A stretch of DNA of 62,002 nt from an uncultured Eubacterium sp. (GTDB lineage: Bacteria > Bacillota > Clostridia > Peptostreptococcales > Anaerovoracaceae), in contig CALCFD010000022.1 of the NCBI GenBank assembly GCA_937900695.1, forward strand, positions 1 to 62,002, read 5' to 3'. Below, in pieces: positions 51,120 to 60,204 of the stretch; within the stretch, counting starts at the first letter, position 1, and every line of letters starts with the position of its first letter. The notes beneath the pieces are model-generated. The model was not told the DNA's origin, searched no databases, and saw only the letters and a list, made by a program, of their open reading frames with translations. A program made the position numbers and the translations under genes.

Positions 51120-52910
51120 GTGAAAGATTATGGAATTAAGGAGAACGGTATCACGAAAAATAAGGTTCTTCTTGATTGGGTACAGGAAGTTGCTGAATTA
51201 ACTCAGCCAGATAGCGTAGTATGGATTACTGGAGAAGAGGCACAGCTTGAAGAAATCAGAAAAGAAGGTTGCTCAACAGGCGAATTATACAAGCTAAACG
51301 AAGAAAAACTTCCTGGTTGTTACTTGCATAGAAGTGACACTAGAGACGTAGCTAGAGTAGAAGGAAGAACATTTATTTGCTGCAAAGAAGAAGAAAATGC
51401 AGGTCCTACAAACAACTGGATGGATCCAGATGAAATGTATGCTAAGCTAAACAAGCTATACGAGGGATGTATGAAGGGCAGAACAATGTATGTTATTCCA
51501 TTCTCTATGGGTGTTGTAGGCTCACCATTTGCAAAGTATGGCGTTGAAATCACAGATTCTATATATGTTGTAGTAAGTATGAATATTATGACAAGAGTTG
51601 GTAAGGCTGTATTAGATGATCTTGGTGATAGTGGAGATTTCACAAAGGGATTACACTCAAAAGCTGATTTAGACCCTGAAGAAAGATACATCGTTCATTT
51701 CCCTGAAGATAATACAATTATGTCTATTAACTCAGGTTATGGTGGTAACGTTCTTTTAGGCAAAAAGTGCTTAGCGTTAAGAATTGCTTCTTATTTAGGT
51801 AAAAAAGAAGGCTGGATGGCTGAACATATGTTGATTTTAGGTGTTGAAAATCCACAGGGAGAACAGCACTATATCGCAGCTGCATTCCCATCAGCTTGTG
51901 GTAAGACAAACTTAGCAATGCTAATTCCACCAGAAGGTTATCAGAAAGCTGGTTGGAAAGTTACTTGCGTAGGAGATGATATCGCTTGGATTAGAATTGG
52001 CGAAGACGGTAGATTATGGGCTACTAACCCTGAGAATGGCTTCTTTGGTGTTGCTCCAGGAACTAATGCTAAGTCAAATCCTAATGCTTTAGCTGCAACT
52101 ATGAAGAACACTATTTTCACAAACGTTGCATTAAACTTAGATGATGACACAGTTTGGTGGGAAAGAATGGATAAAAATCCACCTCAGAATTCTCTTGATT
52201 GGACTGGAAAGAAGTGGGATCCTGCTTCAGGTGAACCTTTAGCTCATCCAAATTCAAGATTTACTGCTCCTGCTATCAACTGTCCATGTATATCACCAGC
52301 ATTTGAAGATGGTAAGGGTGTTCCTTTATCAGCTATCGTATTTGGTGGAAGAAGAGCTAAGACTGCTCCATTAGTATATCAATCAAGAGACTGGGATCAT
52401 GGTGTATTTGTAGGCTCAATTATGGCATCTGAAACTACTGCAGCAACAACAGGTGCTGTAGGTGTAGTAAGAAGAGATCCTATGGCTATGCTACCATTCT
52501 GTGGCTATAATATGGGAGACTACTGGGAGCATTGGCTAGATATGGGTAAAAAGATTACTAACCCACCTAAAATCTTTAATGTTAACTGGTTTAGAACTGA
52601 CGAAGAAGGAAACTTTGTATGGCCAGGTTTCGGCGACAACTTAAGAGTTTTAGAGTGGATTTTAAAGAGAGCTGATGAGAAAATCGATGCGAAGGAAACT
52701 GAAATCGGTTACATACCATATGCTGAAGATATCAATATTGAAGATTGTGATATCAATAAGGAAACTTTAGAAAGCATCCTAAAAGTTGAAAAAGATTACT
52801 GGCTAGATGACATCGAAAGTATCAGAGAATTTTATGCTAAATTTGGTGATAAGCTACCTAAAAAGCTTGCTGAAGAAATCGATGCTATGGAAGCTAGACT
52901 AAAAGCATAA
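51120..52910 (+). CDS. pckG: Phosphoenolpyruvate carboxykinase (GTP)
   Basis: It interconverts oxaloacetate and PEP with GTP/GDP. The phosphate loop FPSACGKTNLAML and the downstream FGVAPGTNAKSNP, plus GGRRAKTAPLVYQ, mark the GTP class, which is less common in Firmicutes than the ATP class. At 596 residues it is full length. A GTG start at 51120 follows AGGAGG by 9 bp. In an amino-acid fermenter it could work in either direction; the sequence does not tell. Confidence 0.95.
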   Translation: MKDYGIKENGITKNKVLLDWVQEVAELTQPDSVVWITGEEAQLEEIRKEGCSTGELYKLNEEKLPGCYLHRSDTRDVARVEGRTFICCKEEENAGPTNNWMDPDEMYAKLNKLYEGCMKGRTMYVIPFSMGVVGSPFAKYGVEITDSIYVVVSMNIMTRVGKAVLDDLGDSGDFTKGLHSKADLDPEERYIVHFPEDNTIMSINSGYGGNVLLGKKCLALRIASYLGKKEGWMAEHMLILGVENPQGEQHYIAAAFPSACGKTNLAMLIPPEGYQKAGWKVTCVGDDIAWIRIGEDGRLWATNPENGFFGVAPGTNAKSNPNALAATMKNTIFTNVALNLDDDTVWWERMDKNPPQNSLDWTGKKWDPASGEPLAHPNSRFTAPAINCPCISPAFEDGKGVPLSAIVFGGRRAKTAPLVYQSRDWDHGVFVGSIMASETTAATTGAVGVVRRDPMAMLPFCGYNMGDYWEHWLDMGKKITNPPKIFNVNWFRTDEEGNFVWPGFGDNLRVLEWILKRADEKIDAKETEIGYIPYAEDINIEDCDINKETLESILKVEKDYWLDDIESIREFYAKFGDKLPKKLAEEIDAMEARLKA

Positions 52911-52928
52911 TCTAATATTTGAATTTGT

Positions 52929-52962
52929 AAGGGACTATCACATTTTGTGGTGGTCCTTTTTT
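52929..52962 (+). terminator. pckG terminator
   Basis: AAGGGACTATCACA pairs imperfectly with TGTGGTGGTCCTT, followed by a T-run. Confidence 0.85.
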
Positions 52963-53547
52963 GTGTTTAATTGTATCGGTCGGGTTGGCATGGAATGTTG
53001 GGTTGATGCTTGCAATGAAATTGTGGCAAACTACTACATGCAATAGGCAACATGTCTTCAGAGATGTGTATTGGCACTAAATATTAATATTATAGAAGAT
53101 TTCGTGCTACTAGGCTCGCCACAACATCACAATAAATTAAGAAAAAATAAAAAATAGTGATGCTCCTCGTGCTTTATGCAGTTCTTTTGTCTAGGGATGG
53201 TCACTATTTATGAGATGAGAACGATTTTTAGTGACTATAAAAGTAAGCAACGGTACTAATGGTAAAGAAAAAAGCATCTTTTGTACTGCCAGCATCTTGC
53301 AAAATTTAGAGTAGCTCGATAGGCAGTACTATAAAAAGTAATAAGAAGTTAATTAGTGACTTTTTAAGAAGGCGTCAGTACAAAAAAGTTAATATATAGA
53401 AATTTAGTGACGCGCTAAAGAGGATGCAGATGTGAGTGACTGTAAGCGTGTGGGCTTTAGAGTACTCAAACTTTCGCCTGTGGAAGAGTATAAATTTACA
53501 GGGATTTAAGCCCTATGAGAAGCACCAACCGAAGGCTGTAACCATAA
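52963..53547. other. Long non-coding stretch with scattered repeats
   Basis: About 590 bases hold no credible ORF. TAGTGA(C) recurs at 53155, 53229, 53354 and 53405. GTACTGCC (53283-53290) and GGCAGTAC (53322-53329) form an inverted repeat, and AGCATCTT occurs twice nearby. I cannot assign it. A large structured RNA or a decayed region are both possible. Confidence 0.4.
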
Positions 53548-53582
53548 GCAAAAAATAACAACCTCATCAGTAGGATGAGATT
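53548..53582 (-). terminator. Terminator of the DUF134 gene
   Basis: AACCTCATC (53560-53568) pairs with GATGAGATT (53574-53582); on the minus strand a T-rich tail follows. Confidence 0.75.
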
Positions 53583-53617
53583 GCTACATAGATAAATTTG
53601 TATTTTGAAGTAATAAA

Positions 53618-53950
53618 TTATTTTTGACAGCATGAGTCTTTGTGACAACAGTGACCTTCACCATCGCATAAGATGAAATCACCACCGTTAACTTTTATAT
53701 TTATATCCTTAATTAGAGCAGTACTTAACTTTTTTCTAGCTGATGCATAAATAGATTGGACTGTGCTTCTTGCAACATCCATACTTTTAGCGCACTGCTG
53801 CTGATTAACACCTAAGACATCGATTAGACGAAGGGTTTCGTACTCATCGACAGTAAGTTCGATACACTCTTTTGTGCGAACTCCCTTAGGACCAAAAAGT
53901 TTCTCGCCGGGATTACTACAAACTCTTCTTTTTTTACAAGGTCTTGGCAT
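53618..53950 (-). CDS. DUF134 (UPF0251) putative DNA-binding protein
   Basis: A 110-residue protein starting MPRPCKKRRVC. It has a sigma-70 region-4-like helix-turn-helix (TVDEYETLRLIDVLGVNQQQCAKSM and VARSTVQSIYASARKK) and a cysteine-histidine tail (CDGEGHCCHKDSCC), suggesting metal binding. The family is assumed to contain regulators; targets are unknown. The ATG at 53950 follows AAAGGAGC. It is divergent from the DAACS symporter gene, with a direct repeat in between. Confidence 0.88.
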   Translation of the reverse strand: MPRPCKKRRVCSNPGEKLFGPKGVRTKECIELTVDEYETLRLIDVLGVNQQQCAKSMDVARSTVQSIYASARKKLSTALIKDINIKVNGGDFILCDGEGHCCHKDSCCQK

Positions 53951-54002
53951 AATTGCTCCTTTCATTAGTTTAAAATATAGTTATATGATACATCTATTTA
54001 TA

Positions 54003-54034
54003 GCATATGTCAATAATTGCCCGGCATATGTCAA
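54003..54034 (-). promoter_or_regulatory. Direct repeat in the DUF134 promoter region
   Basis: TTGACATATGC (minus strand) occurs at 54003-54013 and 54024-54034, 21 bp apart, or two helical turns. The proximal copy supplies a -35 box; TATCAT lies 17 bp from it. The repeat may be an operator, for example for autoregulation. Confidence 0.5.
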
Positions 54035-54062
54035 AAACGCTAAAAAAGGCAAATTTTTTTCG

Positions 54063-54091
54063 TTGACACTCTTAAGAGTATAAATTAAAAT
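54063..54091 (+). promoter_or_regulatory. Promoter of the DAACS symporter gene
   Basis: TTGACA (54063-54068) and TAAAAT (54086-54091) are 17 bp apart. Confidence 0.65.
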
Positions 54092-54134
54092 ATAAAAGAT
54101 TGTGTTAAAAATGAAGAAGAGAAAGGTAATTTAA

Positions 54135-55370
54135 ATGAAAGAAATAAAAAAAATATCACTACCATTTATGATAGTGACAGCATTAATCTTAGGTGTTATA
54201 GCAGGGCTTCTTATGATGGGGCATGTTGAAATTGCAAACAAATATATTTTGCCTTTTGGTACAATATTTTTAAATTTGCTTAAATTTATCGTAGTGCCTA
54301 TTGTATTATTGTCAATCATAAGCGGTGTTATGTCTATGAAGGACATTAAAAAAGTTGGATCAATCGGAGGTAAGACAGTATTATTTTATCTTCTAACTAC
54401 TGCATTTGCTACAAGTATTGGACTGCTTATGGCTAACTTATTAAAAGGAGGCTTTAAGGTTTTAAAAACAACAGGCCTTGAGTATACACCAGGTGAAACT
54501 GTAAGCTTCATGGATACTTTAGTAAATATGTTTCCGTCAAATGCATTTGAACCACTTGTAAATGCTACTATGCTTCAGGTAATTGTAGTCGCTTTATTTT
54601 TCGGATTTGCATTTGTAATGGTAGGGGAAAAGGCTAAGGCAGCTGCAGAGGTAATTGAAGGATTAAACCAAGTATCTATTACGGTTATGGATATGATTAT
54701 TAAGTTATCACCTATCGGTGTATTTTGTTTAATCACACCAGTCATAGCCGAGAATGGCGCAGAAGTTATAGGATCACTTGCTGCTGTAATTGGAGTTGCC
54801 TTCTTATGTTATGCTCTTCATATGATTTTAGTTTATTCAACGTTGGTAAAAGCTCTTGGGAAAATCAGTCCGTTAAAGTTTTTTAAGGAAATGATGCCAG
54901 CTATGATATTTGCTTTTTCAAGTGCTTCGTCAGTTGGAACACTACCAATTAATATCGAGTGTACAGAAAAACTTGGAGCTAAAAAGGAAGTTGCAAGTTT
55001 CGTACTTCCGTTAGGTGCTACTATAAACATGGATGGAACTGCTATTTATCAGGGTGTAAGTGCAGTATTTATAGCAACATGCTTTGGTGTAGACTTAACG
55101 CTTACTCAAATGATTACTATTGTACTTACAGCAACAGTAGCATCAATTGGTACAGCAGGAGTTCCAGGCTCAGGACTAGTAATGCTTACTATGGTATTGC
55201 AGAGTGTAGGTTTACCTATTGAAGGAGTAGCTCTTGTTGCAGGTGTTGATAGAATATTTGACATGGGAAGAACAGTTACAAATATTACTGGAGATGCAGC
55301 ATGTACTCTTGTAGTAAACAAGATGGAAGAAAAAAGAGAGGCAAAGCTTTTAGCTAAAGCAAAAAATTAG
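54135..55370 (+). CDS. Dicarboxylate/amino acid:cation symporter (DAACS family)
   Basis: A 411-residue transporter of the GltPh fold. The serine-rich loop FSSASSVGTLPINIE and the NMDGTAIYQG motif in helix 7 are the substrate and sodium sites; AGVDRIFDMGRTVTNITGD is the conserved helix 8 region. Family members import glutamate, aspartate, C4-dicarboxylates or serine/threonine. The second motif reads DRIFDMGRTVTNITGD rather than the usual DR-LDM-RT-VNV-GD, a small difference. Substrate is not assigned. Confidence 0.93.
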   Translation: MKEIKKISLPFMIVTALILGVIAGLLMMGHVEIANKYILPFGTIFLNLLKFIVVPIVLLSIISGVMSMKDIKKVGSIGGKTVLFYLLTTAFATSIGLLMANLLKGGFKVLKTTGLEYTPGETVSFMDTLVNMFPSNAFEPLVNATMLQVIVVALFFGFAFVMVGEKAKAAAEVIEGLNQVSITVMDMIIKLSPIGVFCLITPVIAENGAEVIGSLAAVIGVAFLCYALHMILVYSTLVKALGKISPLKFFKEMMPAMIFAFSSASSVGTLPINIECTEKLGAKKEVASFVLPLGATINMDGTAIYQGVSAVFIATCFGVDLTLTQMITIVLTATVASIGTAGVPGSGLVMLTMVLQSVGLPIEGVALVAGVDRIFDMGRTVTNITGDAACTLVVNKMEEKREAKLLAKAKN

Positions 55371-55560
55371 TTGACTTTAAGAGGTCAAACATATAAAATA
55401 TAAGGGCATGAGTACAGGATGGATAACCGTCCGTGACTCAGCGCTAAAAGTTATTAGTATAATGTATCGAAAAAGATCCCGTCAAATAATAGATGAGATC
55501 CTAGTAGACGCGACCGAAAAAGATACTGCGGTATCCCAGTAGGCAGAAAGGAAAGTGAAA
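55371..55560 (+). promoter_or_regulatory. rplM promoter and structured leader
   Basis: TTGACT (55371-55376) and TAAAAT (55394-55399) are 17 bp apart. The leader of about 155 bases starts with a strong hairpin (TGAGT/ACTCA enclosing GGATGG/CCGTCC, about 55409-55438). A second part contains AGATACTGCGGTATCCCAGTAGG close to the start codon (split at 55519-55541). The position fits an autoregulatory L13 leader. A second -10-like TATAAT lies at 55458-55463. Confidence 0.5.
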
Positions 55561-55989
55561 ATGAAATCATTTATCGCAAAGCCTCATGAAGTAGAGCGTA
55601 AATGGTATGTTATCGACGCTGAAGGCAAAACTTTAGGTCGTATGGCATCAGAAGCTGCTGCTATTCTAAGAGGTAAACACAAGCCAACTTACACACCACA
55701 TGTTGACTGCGGTGACTACGTAATCATCGTAAATGCTGACAAGGTTGTTGTAACAGGTAAGAAGAGAAAAGAAAAAATCTACAAGAGACACACAGGATAT
55801 CCAGGTGGTCTAAGAGAGATGACTTTCGAACAGTTAATGGAAAAACATCCAACTGAAGTTGTTAGACATGCTATCAAGGGCATGATGCCAAACGGCAAAC
55901 TAGGTAGACAGATGTATAAAAAGTTAAAGGTTTATGCTGGTCCAGAACATAACCATGAAGCACAGAAACCTGAAACTTTAGAAATTTAA
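55561..55989 (+). CDS. rplM: Ribosomal protein L13
   Basis: An early-assembly protein of the 50S subunit. KWYVIDAEGKTLGRMASEAA, the central GDYVIIVNADK and the KRHTGYPGGLRE segment are diagnostic. At 142 residues it is the usual length. The ATG at 55561 is used; a GTG at 55555 is too close to the AAAGGAAAG site. Codon choice, with many ATC, TTC and AAG, is that of a highly expressed gene. Confidence 0.97.
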   Translation: MKSFIAKPHEVERKWYVIDAEGKTLGRMASEAAAILRGKHKPTYTPHVDCGDYVIIVNADKVVVTGKKRKEKIYKRHTGYPGGLREMTFEQLMEKHPTEVVRHAIKGMMPNGKLGRQMYKKLKVYAGPEHNHEAQKPETLEI

Positions 55990-56003
55990 GGGAGGTATAA
56001 CAG

Positions 56004-56399
56004 ATGGCAAAAATCCAGTATTGCGGAACAGGTAGAAGAAAATCTTCTGTTGCTAGAGTTAGACTAATCCCTGGCACTGGCAACATCACAGTAAACAAAA
56101 AGCCTTTAGACGATTACATTGCACTTGAAATCGTTAAAAGAGAAGTAAAAAGACCTTTTGAAATTGCAGGTTGCGAAGGTAAGTTTGACGTAATCGCTAC
56201 AGTACACGGTGGCGGATACACAGGACAGGCTGGAGCACTAAGACATGGTATTGCAAGAGCACTATGTCAGGCAGATAGCGAAAGCTACAGAGCTCCTCTA
56301 AAGGCAGCTGGTTTCTTAACTAGAGATTCAAGAATGAAGGAAAGAAAGAAATACGGCTTAAAGAAGGCAAGAAAAGCATCACAGTTCTCAAAACGTTAA
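56004..56399 (+). CDS. rpsI: Ribosomal protein S9
   Basis: A 30S subunit protein whose C-terminal tail reaches the P-site tRNA. QYCGTGRRKSSVARVRL and the ending KKARKASQFSKR are diagnostic; the final arginine is conserved. At 131 residues it is normal. It follows rplM by 14 bp with GGGAGG, the universal rplM-rpsI pair. Confidence 0.98.
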   Translation: MAKIQYCGTGRRKSSVARVRLIPGTGNITVNKKPLDDYIALEIVKREVKRPFEIAGCEGKFDVIATVHGGGYTGQAGALRHGIARALCQADSESYRAPLKAAGFLTRDSRMKERKKYGLKKARKASQFSKR

Positions 56400-56433
56400 T
56401 TGGAGCTTACTTGCTCACAGATTTTGTGTGGAG

Positions 56434-56471
56434 AACCCCGAATTCCAACCCTTGGAATCGGGGTTTTTTTT
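56434..56471 (+). terminator. Terminator of rplM-rpsI
   Basis: AACCCCG (56434-56440) with an inner TTCCAA pairs with TTGGAA and CGGGGTT (56459-56465), followed by eight T. Confidence 0.92.
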
Positions 56472-56516
56472 AGGTATAATTGAAAAAGAAAATTAATTCA
56501 AAAGGGGAAACTTTAT

Positions 56517-57095
56517 ATGGGATTAGCGAGTTTAGCATTATTTATAGCTTTTTTTATAGCAGTTATTGGGCTATTTAAAAAAGATAAGGTAGAAAGGTCC
56601 AAGCTTGCAACGGTTATGGCAGTATATGGATTTGTCGGAAGCTTAATATCATGTATATTTTATTTTGTAATTTCAGCAGCAGAAAATGTTAGATTTGGGG
56701 TGTTGCTTGCCTATGTTGGTGGACTTATAGGACTAGTTGGAGTTTATAATTTATCATCGATATTTTTTTGCAAAAAGATGATAATGGCAACATATGTGGG
56801 CTTTAATTCATACACAGGTGGCAAAGGACAACAGAGCCATGCTCCTGTGTTTAAATATACATATGAGGGTAGGAGCTACGAAGAGCAAAGCGCTCAAACT
56901 GAGTCATACAAACTGCTAGCAAAACAAATGATGCCAGGAAGCCAATACAATATTTATCTAGATGAAAATATGCCATCTAGATTTATTATGAAAAGAAAGA
57001 TTCGCATAAGTGGAATTGTGATGTTACTTATGGGTGTATTTTTCGTTGGCATGGGTATATATATTATCAACGCAAATGGCATAATTACAATATAG
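56517..57095 (+). CDS. DUF3592-like membrane protein
   Basis: A 192-residue protein with three N-terminal helices, a small soluble beta domain (about residues 95-155, with GQQSHAPVFKYTYEGRSYEEQS) and a C-terminal helix (about 163-183). The beta domain with its A-P-V-F-x-Y-x-Y-x-G-x-x-Y pattern resembles DUF3592. Function is unknown. The ATG at 56517 follows AAAAGGGG. It is followed after 9 bp by another membrane protein gene. Confidence 0.6.
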   Translation: MGLASLALFIAFFIAVIGLFKKDKVERSKLATVMAVYGFVGSLISCIFYFVISAAENVRFGVLLAYVGGLIGLVGVYNLSSIFFCKKMIMATYVGFNSYTGGKGQQSHAPVFKYTYEGRSYEEQSAQTESYKLLAKQMMPGSQYNIYLDENMPSRFIMKRKIRISGIVMLLMGVFFVGMGIYIINANGIITI

Positions 57096-57104
57096 AGGGA
57101 ATAT

Positions 57105-57959
57105 ATGAAAAAAAGATTAGTAAGAAAGTTTAAGGTTATGAAAAGAGCTCTAAAGATGGAGCTCAGAGAGCATAAAAGCTCTTTTATAGTATATGTAGTA
57201 CTGCGAGCGCTTGTTATACTTATGATGATTTTGCAGATACTAAATAAGAATTATGAAAATGTATTTTTATGTATATTGACATTGTTGCTACTTTTAGTAC
57301 CTAGCTTTGTACAGGTAAACCTTAAGATAGAATTACCTACGGCTTTAGAAATAACCATTCTTATATTTATCTTTGCAGCAGAGATATTGGGAGAAACTCA
57401 GTCGTTTTATATTAAATTTCCATTTTGGGATGATGTGCTTCATACCATTAACGGATTTTTGGCGGCAGCTATAGGATTTGCTTTGGTTGATATACTAAAT
57501 AGAAATAAAAGGGCAAAATTTAACTTATCACCTTTTTTCGTAGCTATAGTTGCATTTTGTTTTTCTATGACTATAGGTGTAATATGGGAGTTTTTTGAGT
57601 TTTCTATGGATATGTTTGCAGATCTTGATATGCAAAAGGATACGGTGATTCACCATATAACGTCGGTGGCTCTTGATGAAACTAAAAATAATATCCCAAT
57701 CACTATACCGCAAATAAACGATACTATTGTAAACGGTCAAAGTTTAGGCCTTGGAGGATATTTAGATATAGGTCTTATCGATACTATAAAAGATTTATTT
57801 GTAAACTTTATAGGTGCTGTTGTGTTTTCGATTTTGGGCTTTTTCTATATCAAATCAAGAGGTGGGGGATGGATTGCTAAAGAATTTATACCTCGCATGA
57901 AGTCAAAACGAGCTGACTTTTTGGCACAGTCTGAAGCTATGGAGGAAGATGATGATTAA
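57105..57959 (+). CDS. YjdF/DUF2238-like membrane protein
   Basis: A 284-residue protein with about seven helices. FPFWDDVLHTINGFLAAAIGFALVD and GVIWEFFEFSMDMF followed by DMQKDTVIHH are the acidic and histidine-rich membrane motifs of the YjdF/DUF2238 family. LIDTIKDLFVNFIGAVV near the end is also typical. No activity is established. The start follows GAGGGAA. The gene overlaps the VOC gene that follows. Confidence 0.75.
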   Translation: MKKRLVRKFKVMKRALKMELREHKSSFIVYVVLRALVILMMILQILNKNYENVFLCILTLLLLLVPSFVQVNLKIELPTALEITILIFIFAAEILGETQSFYIKFPFWDDVLHTINGFLAAAIGFALVDILNRNKRAKFNLSPFFVAIVAFCFSMTIGVIWEFFEFSMDMFADLDMQKDTVIHHITSVALDETKNNIPITIPQINDTIVNGQSLGLGGYLDIGLIDTIKDLFVNFIGAVVFSILGFFYIKSRGGGWIAKEFIPRMKSKRADFLAQSEAMEEDDD

Positions 57960-58446
57960 AAATATCTTACTTGTAGCAGGCGATGTACAAATGGCTAAGG
58001 ATTTTTATAATGAGATTTTAGGATTGCAGGTCATAAGAGATTTTGGCGAAAAAATAATGATGACAGATGGTATAGTTTTGCAAGATAAAAAAACGTGGGA
58101 GCTTCTTACAGGAAAATCAGTTTCAAATGATCCATCCCATAGTTTTGAACTTTATTTTGAAGAAAATAATTTTGAGGAGTTTATAAACAAACTGAAAAAT
58201 TCAAAATGGAATCTTACCTTTATAAATGCCCCCTATGAAGATACTATAGGCCGTATGGTTACTAGGTTTTACGATTTAGATAATCACATTATAGAGGTGG
58301 CAGAAACGCCAATTGCCACAGCAAAGAGGCACCTTAAGGGAGGAATGTCTGTTGATGAGGTTTTAGATAAGACTTTTTTGGCAAGAGATTTTATTCAGTC
58401 AGTGGCTGATGCTCTTAAGAGACAAAAAACTACAGATTTGAATTAA
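57952..58446 (+). CDS. VOC superfamily (glyoxalase/dioxygenase-like) protein
   Basis: A 164-residue protein with the VOC pattern: an N-terminal AGDVQMAKDFYNEILGLQVI, then HSFELYFEENNFEEF and RFYDLDNHIIEVAE. The second metal-ligand region is present, but the usual first histidine is replaced (KNILLV), so metal binding may be altered. About 40 extra helical residues follow the domain. The ATG at 57952 is 6 bp after GGAGG; the ATG at 57949 is closer. It overlaps the YjdF-like gene by eight bases. Confidence 0.75.
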   Translation: MIKNILLVAGDVQMAKDFYNEILGLQVIRDFGEKIMMTDGIVLQDKKTWELLTGKSVSNDPSHSFELYFEENNFEEFINKLKNSKWNLTFINAPYEDTIGRMVTRFYDLDNHIIEVAETPIATAKRHLKGGMSVDEVLDKTFLARDFIQSVADALKRQKTTDLN

Positions 58447-58490
58447 AAAAGGTGATAACAACTTGAAAGGATTTGTTATCACCTTTTATT
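58445..58490. terminator. Bidirectional terminator
   Basis: AAAAGGTGATAACAA (58447-58461) pairs with TTGTTATCACCTTTT (58473-58487). It lies between convergent genes. Confidence 0.88.
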
Positions 58491-58506
58491 AGATCTAGTG
58501 TTATTT

Positions 58507-60111
58507 TTATAACTGGCTTATATCAAGGGCAGCAAATTGATCTAAGAAGTTTCTTAGTTTTGTAGCGATAATATCGCAACCACCAATTTGATTAGACTCA
58601 ATATTTAGAGGCATAATAGGATCATGCAATGATTTACGCAATAAAGCCCATCCGTTGCCATTGTCTTTATCAAAGTTGATGCGAACACCTTCATGGTTAG
58701 GCTCAACTAAAGAAGTGCCGCAGTGGCAACGTTGACATGGAGATGAAGGATCATCTGGGTCAGTTTGTTTTCCTACACAGTCTTCTGCATTTACCCAAGC
58801 CTTAAGCCAAGCAAGAACATTATCTCCGTATTTTCCAAAGTCTTCTGTGTTAAGCTTCATACGAACTTCTCTAGCTTCGGCTGGCTTTTCAAGAGAAGAA
58901 ATTAGGCAATCTAGACCTTCTCCTGCTTGTTTTAGTTTTGCAGCTTTAATAACGATTTTAGTTGCTAGGTAAGCACCATCATCAAGGAAGTAGTTTTCCT
59001 TAAATGCTGCATGACCTGATGTTTCAATAGCAAGCTGACTATCAATACCTTCGTTATTAAGCTCGATGGATTTATTTATAACATTTTTATATCCTCTCTT
59101 AAAACGTAAATGCTTTAAGCCTAGACAGTTTTCGATAAATACTGTTAGTTGATCTGAAGTTATAGAGTCAGTTACAACTGTAGAGCCTGGATGATCTTCT
59201 GCGATTAAGGATGCAGCCATTGCAACGATTTCATTTCTAGAAATAGGGTTACCTTGACTGTCAACAGCAGCAGAACGGTCTACATCTGTATCAAAGATTA
59301 GACCAAAATCAGCGCCATTATCTTTAACGGCCTTGCAGATAGAAGCCATTGCAGTTTTATCCTCAGGGTTTGGAGCATGATTTGGGAAATTACCATCAGG
59401 CTCAAGGAATTGGCTATCAGAAATATCTGCACCTAGTGGCGCTAATACTTCAGTAGCATAAAAACCACCACCGCCATTGCCGGCATCTACGATAATTTTC
59501 ATACCTTCAAGTGGCATATCTCCGTTTTCAGCTCCATCTATTATAAGCTGTCTTAAATGTTTAGCATATCTAGCCATAAGGTCGGCCTTTTCGGGCTGAC
59601 ATGGATCGCAATTATCCTTATCGCAGCTACTACAAGCACAGCTATTTGAGTGTTCAGGCAATGATTTTTCACCATCAGCATATGCGATGATTTCCTTTAT
59701 ATCAGATTTATTTAATCCACCATCTTTGTCAAAATACTTAAAACCATTGCGGTTAAATGGTAGATGTGATGCAGTTATCATAATAGCGCCATCACATAAA
59801 AATTCTTCAAAGATAGTTGACATAAACATTGCTGGAGTTGAAGCAAGACCACAATCATAAACTTTTGCACCGTAAGCTGTAAAAACGCCTAAAATATAAT
59901 CTTTTAGTTTTGGACCAGATAAACGAGGGTCCATACCTACAGCAATTTTTAGCTGATTAAACGGTTTTTTTGTTTTATTTGATAACCACATAATATAGCC
60001 CTTTGAAAGGGAAATAGTTTCTTTTTCACCTAGATTTGGGTTTTCTCCTTCTATTCCAGGTAAAGCAATACCGCGAATATCGCTCCCGTTTTGTAAGTTT
60101 TTAGTTGTCAT
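58507..60111 (-). CDS. Phosphomannomutase/phosphoglucomutase with cysteine-rich insertions
   Basis: An alpha-D-phosphohexomutase with phosphoserine S115 in MITASHLPFNRNG, the metal site DTDVDRS (D274, D276, D278) and the sugar loop ETSGHAAF. The final phosphate-binding region is atypical. Two insertions carry cysteines: five between residues 158 and 171 (CACSSC, then CDPC) and three at 459-464 (CQRCHC). I know no such clusters in standard family members; they suggest a zinc or iron-sulfur site. The total of 534 residues is longer than usual. The gene is monocistronic and distinct from the mutase at 23180. Confidence 0.85.
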   Translation of the reverse strand: MTTKNLQNGSDIRGIALPGIEGENPNLGEKETISLSKGYIMWLSNKTKKPFNQLKIAVGMDPRLSGPKLKDYILGVFTAYGAKVYDCGLASTPAMFMSTIFEEFLCDGAIMITASHLPFNRNGFKYFDKDGGLNKSDIKEIIAYADGEKSLPEHSNSCACSSCDKDNCDPCQPEKADLMARYAKHLRQLIIDGAENGDMPLEGMKIIVDAGNGGGGFYATEVLAPLGADISDSQFLEPDGNFPNHAPNPEDKTAMASICKAVKDNGADFGLIFDTDVDRSAAVDSQGNPISRNEIVAMAASLIAEDHPGSTVVTDSITSDQLTVFIENCLGLKHLRFKRGYKNVINKSIELNNEGIDSQLAIETSGHAAFKENYFLDDGAYLATKIVIKAAKLKQAGEGLDCLISSLEKPAEAREVRMKLNTEDFGKYGDNVLAWLKAWVNAEDCVGKQTDPDDPSSPCQRCHCGTSLVEPNHEGVRINFDKDNGNGWALLRKSLHDPIMPLNIESNQIGGCDIIATKLRNFLDQFAALDISQL

Positions 60112-60204
60112 AATATCTCCTTTAAGTTATAATGTAGTAGTACGAATAAAAACATTATATTACAAGCACAAAGAAAAATAAAGTTATTAAAAGGAGAGAA
60201 ATTT

